From Echinicola strongylocentroti (lineage in GTDB: Bacteria; Bacteroidota; Bacteroidia; Cytophagales; Cyclobacteriaceae), in assembly GCF_003260975.1 (NCBI RefSeq), contig NZ_CP030041.1, positions 4,901,501 to 4,965,500 of the forward strand: a DNA stretch of 64,000 nt, in the 5' to 3' direction. The stretch's first letter is position 1. Every line of letters begins with the position of its first letter. Position numbers and translations under genes: made by a program. This document shows, piece after piece, positions 53,616 to 58,712 of the stretch. The notes beneath the pieces are model-generated. The model saw only the letters and a program-made list of their open reading frames with translations. It made no database searches and was not told where the DNA came from.

Positions 53616-53901
53616 ATTAAGCCTTAGACCCAAATCACAGGAGATCCTTTCTTTACTGGATTACATTGGCCTAAAGGACAATGTGAGGGTTCAGCTTAAT
53701 AAACTCTCTCCTGATGTAATAGGCGAAATAGCTGGATACTTCAAATTGAAGGTATACACGCCTGAGGACCACCCAATGGATTTCTATTTCTGCAAAGGAT
53801 ATTTTGATCCTAGTGGTAGGGTTATTCCCACGAAGCGAAATTCAACTGGTAGTTTCTCCCTTAGCTCTGTAAGCAACCTGCCACAAGAAATATTCCTATG
53901 A
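53608..53901 (+). CDS. Hypothetical phage early protein
   Basis: 97 residues from the ATG at 53608, which has a GAGGAAG ribosome-binding site; an earlier in-frame start at 53584 would lie deep in the upstream gene. Mixed alpha/beta with no domain I recognise. Overlaps both neighbours. Confidence 0.55.
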   Translation: MNRLSLRPKSQEILSLLDYIGLKDNVRVQLNKLSPDVIGEIAGYFKLKVYTPEDHPMDFYFCKGYFDPSGRVIPTKRNSTGSFSLSSVSNLPQEIFL

Positions 53902-54158
53902 AATGGAGTGGTACCGATAAGGTAATTATGAGAGTATACTACCCAATAAAAGGTATCGGATGGATGGTTAAGGTACTTGGTAGGAGTGAAAGCACTATCA
54001 GGAACCGAGCGACTAAAATGGGGCTTCAAAAGACCAACGAGTTTAAGAGAAACATTTACAGAGAGGTTTATGAAAACAGGAAACGTACTGGTAATAGAAT
54101 ACGACCAGCTTCCTTTGCTCGCAAGAGAACTTGCGGGGATGATCAGGAACGAAATTGA
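53898..54158 (+). CDS. Small HTH-like phage protein
   Basis: 86 residues. VMRVYYPIKGIGWMVKVLGRSESTIRNRATKMGLQKTNEF-like order (IKGIGWMVKVLGRSESTIRN) resembles the SANT/HTH-type N-terminal module of small Bacteroidota phage proteins. ATGA overlap with the previous gene. Its last 30 codons overlap the next gene in a different frame, so the true end may be questioned, although the start region looks real. Confidence 0.5.
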   Translation: MKWSGTDKVIMRVYYPIKGIGWMVKVLGRSESTIRNRATKMGLQKTNEFKRNIYREVYENRKRTGNRIRPASFARKRTCGDDQERN

Positions 54159-54336
54159 ACGGGAAGACAATGATATTTATCTAACTGCCCGCCAGCTATC
54201 GGAACGTATACCAGCCATGAGCGAGGACAAGATTAAGCGCCAGATCAGGGCAAAAAAATACGGTAAGAAAATGAGTGACAACGGGGTACTTGTTGCCCGA
54301 CCAAGTGAAGTTTTGAAATATAACAAACTCAATTGA
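54070..54336 (+). CDS. Hypothetical phage protein with possible HTH
   Basis: 88 residues from ATG 54070, preceded by GAGAGG. DIYLTARQLSERIPAMSEDKIKRQIRAKKYGKK suggests an excisionase-like winged helix or HTH that reads a DNA site. Could be a directionality factor or regulator; the assignment is weak. It lies in the early operon downstream of the integrase. Confidence 0.5.
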   Translation: MKTGNVLVIEYDQLPLLARELAGMIRNEIEREDNDIYLTARQLSERIPAMSEDKIKRQIRAKKYGKKMSDNGVLVARPSEVLKYNKLN

Positions 54337-54337
54337 A

Positions 54338-54550
54338 ATGGACGCAATAGACAGAATAAAACATGAGCTTAGCGTGGAGGTGAAACAGGCTTTCCACCAT
54401 ATCAATTATGGCACTGAAAGGCTTGTCGAATTGGACATGATTGCCCAGAAGGCAGGAATGCAAGTGAACTGGCAAGACCAGTGCTTAAAGGAAATCCAGC
54501 CAGAGGACAGTGTTATCCTTAAGGTTGATTTTAACAGGCAGAAAGCATGA
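54338..54550 (+). CDS. Hypothetical phage protein
   Basis: 70 residues, helical N-terminus (AIDRIKHELSVEVKQAFHHI) and a beta C-terminus. No family recognised. 1 nt after the previous gene and ATGA overlap with the next. Confidence 0.5.
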   Translation: MDAIDRIKHELSVEVKQAFHHINYGTERLVELDMIAQKAGMQVNWQDQCLKEIQPEDSVILKVDFNRQKA

Positions 54551-54696
54551 GATCCCAATCAAAGACCCTACGTGATGAATTCCTTATCGTATGGGGTGTT
54601 GTAGGAGGTTTAAGCAGCGTAACCACTGCCATCATTATCAAGTTAGCTACTTCCTATATCAAGGAGATTATTTTAACTATATCCTCAATATTATGA
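54547..54696 (+). CDS. 49-residue single-span membrane protein
   Basis: MRSQSKTLRDEF then a hydrophobic stretch LIVWGVVGGLSSVTTAIIIKL and an amphipathic tail. Overlaps both neighbours by ATGA. Function unknown; small membrane proteins at this place in phages are sometimes superinfection or lysis regulators, but nothing here decides that. Confidence 0.45.
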   Translation: MRSQSKTLRDEFLIVWGVVGGLSSVTTAIIIKLATSYIKEIILTISSIL

Positions 54697-54869
54697 CATC
54701 AGAAACAAGATCGGTCCTTACCGAAAAAGCGGTAAAGGAGATTATTCCTAACAGGTTGAAATGGTATAAGCAGTTAAGTCTAAAACCAGAGATGAAAAGA
54801 AAAATAATCTTGGTTTCAAAGAAATACGGACTTAATCCTGAAACCTTAACCAAAATAGTACATGGCTGA
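54693..54869 (+). CDS. Hypothetical phage protein
   Basis: 58 residues from ATG 54693 (ATGA overlap with the gene before). Basic and helical (KEIIPNRLKWYKQLSLKPEM). The ending KYGLNPETLTKIVHG looks like the second half of an HTH. No family recognised. Confidence 0.5.
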   Translation: MTSETRSVLTEKAVKEIIPNRLKWYKQLSLKPEMKRKIILVSKKYGLNPETLTKIVHG

Positions 54870-55050
54870 AATGACACTTATTACAGTAAAAGACAGGGTA
54901 GCCCAGAGGAACGGATTTAGAGACTGGTCCCATTTCCTTTTCAATAAGCCTACAATTGAAAAAGTTCTAATCTTCAGTGACCAAATAGCAGAGCTATATG
55001 CAATGAATAAGGCCGTGGAGGCAACCAAAAAAAGGGATAATGGCCAATAA
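54862..55050 (+). CDS. Hypothetical phage protein
   Basis: 62 residues, mostly helical, overlapping the genes before and after by 8 and 11 nt. No family recognised. Confidence 0.5.
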   Translation: MAEMTLITVKDRVAQRNGFRDWSHFLFNKPTIEKVLIFSDQIAELYAMNKAVEATKKRDNGQ

Positions 55051-55222
55051 CATTTGGATAGATCACCTACAAAAGGTAGAAGAAGTAAGGGAGCTTCAGC
55101 GTAAGTATTTCGAGACCAAAAGCAAGTTGTACTTAGCAAAGTCAAAGGTTGCTGAGGTGGAACTGGATCAGATGACCAGGAATTTAAAGAAAATAGCAAT
55201 TGAAAAAGGTATGTATAATTAG
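55040..55222 (+). CDS. Small coiled-coil phage protein
   Basis: 60 residues with a continuous charged helix (about 8-55: LQKVEEVRELQRKYFETKSK and on), a likely coiled coil. Last gene before a hairpin and the operator-like site at 55248. Function unknown. Confidence 0.5.
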   Translation: MANNIWIDHLQKVEEVRELQRKYFETKSKLYLAKSKVAEVELDQMTRNLKKIAIEKGMYN

Positions 55223-55243
55223 AGGGTAATATTTTTTTACCCT
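55223..55243 (+). terminator. Hairpin ending the first early gene block
   Basis: Arms AGGGTAA (55223-55229) and TTACCCT (55237-55243) with a T-rich loop, beginning right after the stop codon at 55222. No long T-run follows, so it may be a weak terminator or an RNA-processing site. Confidence 0.5.
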
Positions 55244-55247
55244 ATTT

Positions 55248-55271
55248 ATCAACCAAAAGTTGAATTTAGTT
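55248..55271. promoter_or_regulatory. Repeated prophage operator-like site upstream of ninG
   Basis: ATCAACCAAAAGTTGAA at 55248-55264, with TCAAC/GTTGA inverted arms, followed by TTTAGTTT. The whole 28-bp neighbourhood matches the site at 63692-63719 at nearly all positions. Both stand directly before an HNH-type endonuclease gene. Confidence 0.6.
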
Positions 55272-55272
55272 T

Positions 55273-55704
55273 ATGGAAAGTTTGTATAGACAAAAGTACC
55301 AAGATAAAAAGCTAAGCTGGCTGTTGGAAAAAGCTCAAGAAGCCTTTAACAGGTATATCAGAAAGAGGGATAACAACAACCCTAGAAAGGGATTTTTCAC
55401 ATGTATATCATGCGGAAAGGTAAGGGATGAAAAGTACCTTCAAGCTGGCCACTATATGCCGGCAGGATCCAACGCTCCTGTAAGATTTGACGAAATGAAC
55501 GTACATGGGCAGTGTGTAGAATGTAACACCTATCTGCATGGTAATCAGGAGGCATACAGAAGGGGCCTAGTAAGGAAGTACGGAGAAGAGGCGGTGGAGG
55601 ATCTGGAACTTAAAGCCAAACAGATGTGGAAATGGTCCAGGCCTGAAATAATAGCAATCATTACAGATTACAGGGCAAAGGTGAAGGAGGTGAACTATGA
55701 CTAA
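55273..55704 (+). CDS. ninG: NinG-like recombination endonuclease
   Basis: 143 residues. CISC (C44, C47), AGHYMPAG (H60), CVEC (C81, C84) and H89 in LHGN form the zinc-binding core of lambda NinG (Rap), a Holliday-junction endonuclease with an HNH-like fold that resolves branched intermediates in phage recombination. Normal length apart from a shortened N-terminus. It starts the gene block that continues into the DGR, after an operator-like site. Confidence 0.85.
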   Translation: MESLYRQKYQDKKLSWLLEKAQEAFNRYIRKRDNNNPRKGFFTCISCGKVRDEKYLQAGHYMPAGSNAPVRFDEMNVHGQCVECNTYLHGNQEAYRRGLVRKYGEEAVEDLELKAKQMWKWSRPEIIAIITDYRAKVKEVNYD

Positions 55705-56146
55705 TATGAATAGCAACGAAATTAGAATAGGAAACCTGGTTTACCCGAAAGGATCATCCACCCTATCCCATGTCACCGGAATCTTTGAAAACCTATGTTG
55801 CCTTTCTGGAATAAATAATAAATATTCCAAGCACTACCTGTTTGAACAAATCTCTCCTATTGAATTGTCAGAAAGTATACTGGAAAAATTCAAGTTCAAG
55901 AAAGACGAACATGGGTACTGGTGGATAGAATTTGATAGAAGGTACTTATCACTGATCCCTAGTCAAGATGGATATTGGTACCCTGTTCTGGTCCAATGCC
56001 CTGAAGTATCATCAGAGAGCGAGCAACATGTATCAATCAACAGGATCAAATACGCACACCAAATACAGAACCTGTTTTTCTCCATTTCACACCTAGAGTT
56101 AGTTTTTGAAACCAAAATACAGATAAATGAAAACGCTAAAAATTAA
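55697..56146 (+). CDS. Hypothetical phage protein with RIGN motif
   Basis: 149 residues. Opens NEIRIGNLVY and ends with KYAHQIQNLFFSISHLELVF, the same start and end pattern as the 142-residue protein at 61650 (ELRIGNLF ... YVHQLQNLFYDITELEL). The two are paralogues of a family common in Bacteroidota phages, function unknown. Overlaps NinG by 8 nt and the first DGR target by 20 nt. Confidence 0.7.
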   Translation: MTNMNSNEIRIGNLVYPKGSSTLSHVTGIFENLCCLSGINNKYSKHYLFEQISPIELSESILEKFKFKKDEHGYWWIEFDRRYLSLIPSQDGYWYPVLVQCPEVSSESEQHVSINRIKYAHQIQNLFFSISHLELVFETKIQINENAKN

Positions 56147-56576
56147 GCAAGACAATGTGGTAAATGCTTACCAGTCCGCTGATCAGGAGGGCAAAAAGCT
56201 TTTGGAATCCCTTTTCCCTGGACAATTCTTCTCCATGGAAGCGATCAAGACTTTTGAGGATCTATGCAGGATAGCCGGTGTAGATCCTAAAGACTATGAA
56301 TGTGGTGACCCATTTCTAACTGCCTGTAATAAACTGCAGCTAATTTACCGTGTATTCAACCAAGGATGGGAACCCGACTTTTCAAACTTGTCAGAATGGA
56401 AATACTACCCTTGGTTCAAGTATAATGCGGGTTCCGGCTTCTCGTACTACGACTACGATTTCACGTACTCGGACACGGACGTCGGTGCCCGCCTTTGCAC
56501 GGACACGGCCGAAAAGGCGGAGTACATAGGTAAAACCTTCGCTGACATTTACAACGATTTTCTAACCATCAAATAA
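56127..56576 (+). CDS. DGR target protein 1
   Basis: 149 residues. An N-terminal helical region (about 10-95) has the KTFEDLCRIAGVDP motif shared by Bacteroidota phage proteins of this kind. A C-terminal domain follows: SEWKYYPWFKY, then the variable stretch (residues 101-124, VR1), then GARLCTDTAEKAEYIGKTFADIYNDFL. Sequence variation is confined to codons that are A-containing in the template repeat at 57012. The variable residues (about 108-118) are Tyr, Asp, Phe, Ser and Thr. The C-terminal domain probably has a ligand-binding fold that tolerates substitutions, as C-type-lectin DGR targets do, but I cannot show the fold. What it binds is unknown. It overlaps the preceding gene and lies 8 nt before a paralogue. 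Confidence 0.9.
   Translation: MKTLKIKQDNVVNAYQSADQEGKKLLESLFPGQFFSMEAIKTFEDLCRIAGVDPKDYECGDPFLTACNKLQLIYRVFNQGWEPDFSNLSEWKYYPWFKYNAGSGFSYYDYDFTYSDTDVGARLCTDTAEKAEYIGKTFADIYNDFLTIK
56427..56499 (+). repeat. DGR variable repeat 1 (VR1)
   Basis: 73 bp aligned without gaps to the template repeat 57012-57084. Over the first 72 positions I count 12 differences, all where the template has A, and none at the 50 non-A positions. The match stops sharply on both sides. VR1 ends about 80 bp before the stop codon. Confidence 0.93.
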
Positions 56577-56584
56577 CCCATATC

Positions 56585-56971
56585 ATGGATATCAAAGACC
56601 AAATCAACAGCTATGAGGATGCTTGCAAAATCCTCGATCGAAAGCCTCTTACCTTGGAAGAATTCTCATTCCTTCCAGAATCGGAAAGACAATCTTTTTA
56701 TTCCCTTCACAGGATCCGAACTGGTATTGAGGCTATCAATGAAGGACATGTGTTTGATTGGAATAACTGGGATGAAAGTAAGTATTACCCATGGTGGGAC
56801 CTGGAAACCTATAATGATGATCCTGCGGGTTCCGGCTTCTCGTACGGCGACTGCGCTTCCGCGGGCACGTGCGCGAACGTCGGTGCCCGCCTTTGCACGA
56901 GAACACGGGAACACTGTGGCCACATAGCGAAGGTGTTTTTTGAAGACTACCGCAACTGGATAAAGCAATAA
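56585..56971 (+). CDS. DGR target protein 2
   Basis: 128 residues. N-terminus (NSYEDACKILDRKPLTLEEFSFLP ... EAINEGHVFDWNNWDESKYYPWW) is of the same kind as the first target but shorter and divergent. The variable stretch is residues 81-104 (VR2), followed by GARLCTRTREHCGHIAKVFFEDYRNWI. The conserved frame KYYPW ... SGFSY ... VGARLC is shared with target 1, while the residues between differ strongly: Gly, Cys, Ala and Ser here. Two targets driven by one template are a less common DGR arrangement. The ligand is unknown. Confidence 0.9.
   Translation: MDIKDQINSYEDACKILDRKPLTLEEFSFLPESERQSFYSLHRIRTGIEAINEGHVFDWNNWDESKYYPWWDLETYNDDPAGSGFSYGDCASAGTCANVGARLCTRTREHCGHIAKVFFEDYRNWIKQ
56825..56897 (+). 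repeat. DGR variable repeat 2 (VR2)
   Basis: 73 bp aligned without gaps to the template repeat. Over the first 72 positions there are 17 differences, all at template A, including three codons changed at two adjacent A positions (AAC to GGC twice and AAC to TGC). No non-A position differs. Confidence 0.93.
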
Positions 56972-57011
56972 CAAACCAGGTTGTATACTGTCTGTGCTGT
57001 CCGTTCCGAGT

Positions 57012-57084
57012 GCAGGTTCCAGCTTCTCGTACAACGACTACGATTACACGAACACGAACACGAACGTCAGTGCCCACCTAAGCA
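57012..57084 (+). ncRNA. DGR template repeat (TR)
   Basis: Non-coding template lying between target 2 and the reverse transcriptase, the usual DGR place. It contains 22 adenines in its first 72 positions, many in AAC, TAC and ACG codon-like triplets, which maximises variability after adenine mutagenesis. It is preceded by about 40 nt unrelated to the targets and followed by sequence that differs from the VR flanks. An RNA covering it would be reverse-transcribed with adenine errors and copied into VR1 or VR2. A translated frame does run through it (56981 onward), but I think that is accidental. Confidence 0.9.
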
Positions 57085-57184
57085 ATTCCATGACAGTATA
57101 GACCTTGCCAACAGTGCAAAAAATCACGAGTACAGAAGGGGCTTTGGTATCAACAGAGAACAAGACCCTAAAACAGCAAAGGCA

Positions 57185-57286
57185 ATGAAGAGACTGAATA
57201 ATCTATTTGATAAAGTGGTAAGCATGGAAAACCTTCAGCTAGCAGATCAATTGGCCAGTAAGGGAAGTCAAAGCAATACGGGGTGA
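57185..57286 (+). pseudogene. Out-of-frame N-terminal segment of the DGR reverse transcriptase
   Basis: Reads MKRLNNLFDKVVSMENLQLA then DQLASKGSQSNTG-stop. This matches, from memory of the family, the usual start of Bacteroidota DGR reverse transcriptases (MKR..NL...I...NL..AD..A.KGK...YGV). The rest of the enzyme continues in the frame one nucleotide back (YGVKVHRENQESN), from about 57277. One base appears to be missing around 57275-57279. No classic slippery heptamer is present. Confidence 0.7.
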
Positions 57287-58152
57287 AGGTTCATAGGGAG
57301 AACCAAGAATCAAACCTTATACTTCTTCATCGGATGTTACTGGACGGATCATTTAGGACCTCAGAATACGACACCTTTAAGGTTTACGAGCCAAAGGAAC
57401 GTGAAGTATTCCGTCTTCCCTACTTCCCTGATAGGATTGTCCACCACGCCATTATGAACATCTTAGAACCGGTATTTGTATCCACCTTTGCGGCTGATAG
57501 TTACAGCTGCATCAAAGGGAAGGGAATACATGCAGCTCAAAGGGCCGTGATGAAAGCCCTCAAAGATGTACCAGGTACAAAGTATTGCCTAAAGATGGAC
57601 GTAAAGAAATTCTACCCGTCCATTGACCATGAGATCCTAAAAACCCTGCTCCGGAAAAAGATTAAGGACACTCGGTTACTATCCTTACTGGATGAGATCA
57701 TAGACAGCACCCCTGGCATTCCAATAGGGAATTATCTGAGCCAGTATTTTGCAAACTTCTACCTCACCTATTTTGATCACTGGGTAAAGGAAGTGCTGAG
57801 AGTAAAACACTATTTCAGGTATGCTGATGATATGGTAATCCTTGCTGACAATAAGCCTTATCTACATCGGCTCCTATCGGAAATAAGCACCTATATGAAT
57901 GACCGGTTAAAGCTACAGGTTAAATCCAATTACCAGGTATTTCCAGTGGAGTCCAGGAGCATTGACTTTTTAGGATACAGGTTTTACCACTCCCATACCC
58001 TACTCAGGAAATCAATCAAGAAAAGCTTTGCCAGGAAAATTGCCAAAGGTGCCTCCAAACAGGTTTTAGCTTCCTATATGGGTTGGGCCATTCATTGTAA
58101 CAGTAATCACTTAATTAAAAAATTAACAAATGACCGCGCAAAGATTCAGTGA
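57283..58152 (+). CDS. Diversity-generating retroelement reverse transcriptase
   Basis: 289 residues if translation begins at GTG 57283; the family N-terminus is in another frame just upstream. Polymerase motifs are intact: YCLKMDVKKFYPSID with catalytic D106, IPIGNYLSQYFANFYL (148-160), where IGxxxSQ replaces the QGxxxSP of group II intron enzymes and marks the DGR clade, and RYADDMVILA with the catalytic Asp pair at 182-183. IDFLGYRFYH and the C-terminal KSIKKSFARKI follow. It copies the template RNA into cDNA with errors opposite adenine. Its end overlaps the next gene by 23 nt. If the missing N-terminal 33 or so residues are needed, the element could be inactive. Confidence 0.9.
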   Translation: MKVHRENQESNLILLHRMLLDGSFRTSEYDTFKVYEPKEREVFRLPYFPDRIVHHAIMNILEPVFVSTFAADSYSCIKGKGIHAAQRAVMKALKDVPGTKYCLKMDVKKFYPSIDHEILKTLLRKKIKDTRLLSLLDEIIDSTPGIPIGNYLSQYFANFYLTYFDHWVKEVLRVKHYFRYADDMVILADNKPYLHRLLSEISTYMNDRLKLQVKSNYQVFPVESRSIDFLGYRFYHSHTLLRKSIKKSFARKIAKGASKQVLASYMGWAIHCNSNHLIKKLTNDRAKIQ

Positions 58153-58432
58153 TTTTGGGATAAAGTCCCCATCACAGGTTTTCACTGGGGATAAGGTTAA
58201 AATATTCAGGATCCTAAACAGGGAGATACAAGTATGTGACTATCGTATTGAGCCTTCCAAGTATTCCGAGGGTGGTAAATGTCTCTACCTTCAGATAGAC
58301 GTGGAGGGTGTTAAGTCAGTGGTATTTACCGGGTCCAATCACTTGATACAACAGATTGAAATGGTACCCAAAACAGGCTTCCCATTCAACACAACCATTA
58401 TACAAGAAGATCAGCGCTTTGAATTTACTTGA
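58130..58432 (+). CDS. Small beta-rich protein next to the DGR reverse transcriptase
   Basis: 100 residues, predicted mainly beta (FTGDKVKIFRILNREIQVCDYRI, CLYLQIDVEGVKSVVFTGSNHLIQQIE). The layout suggests an OB-like fold, but no family is certain. It overlaps the reverse transcriptase by 23 nt. No Avd-like four-helix accessory gene is visible, so this protein is a candidate partner of the enzyme. It could equally be an unrelated phage early protein. Confidence 0.6.
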   Translation: MTAQRFSDFGIKSPSQVFTGDKVKIFRILNREIQVCDYRIEPSKYSEGGKCLYLQIDVEGVKSVVFTGSNHLIQQIEMVPKTGFPFNTTIIQEDQRFEFT

Positions 58433-58433
58433 T

Positions 58434-58712
58434 ATGAGACTAACACAAAAACAAGAAAAGGTAATCCAGTTCATAGTAGATGGACGTGGAGAAATTACGA
58501 TATCAGAGGCGGTAACCTTAATAGGTGACCAATACCACAACCAATCAAAGTATGTGGGCGAAACCCTAAGCAGGATGGTTCGTAGGGGTGTCCTTTGCCG
58601 TGTTCGTAGGGGTGTGTATAAGCTGGCCACAAAGGTTAGTGGTAAAAAGGATACGTATGTGGTCAGTCCATCACAAACGAGGTTATTTGAACAAGTGGAG
58701 GCCGCATCATGA
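58434..58712 (+). CDS. Small winged-helix phage protein
   Basis: 92 residues from ATG 58434 (1 nt after the previous stop); a longer frame beginning at 58356 would overlap too far. LTQKQEKVIQFIVDGRGEITISEAV and then YVGETLSRMVRRGVLCRVRRGVYKLA have the helix-helix-wing layout of winged-helix DNA-binding domains. Its stop overlaps the methyltransferase start by ATGA, so it may regulate or accompany it. Confidence 0.6.
   Translation: MRLTQKQEKVIQFIVDGRGEITISEAVTLIGDQYHNQSKYVGETLSRMVRRGVLCRVRRGVYKLATKVSGKKDTYVVSPSQTRLFEQVEAAS

Noticed and set aside
56927..56940. TGTGGCCACA palindrome downstream of VR2 as a DGR homing hairpin
   Set aside because: It has no partner near VR1 and no loop. It is an ordinary short palindrome within the coding sequence.
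56666..57077. Minus-strand open frames opposite VR2 and the template repeat
   Set aside because: Arg/Val-rich products that simply mirror the GC-rich variable region; no start context.
56981..57184. Coding use of the frame running through the template repeat
   Set aside because: It encodes an unrelated RLRLHEHEHE-like stretch over the template and matches nothing. The real match begins only at ATG 57185.
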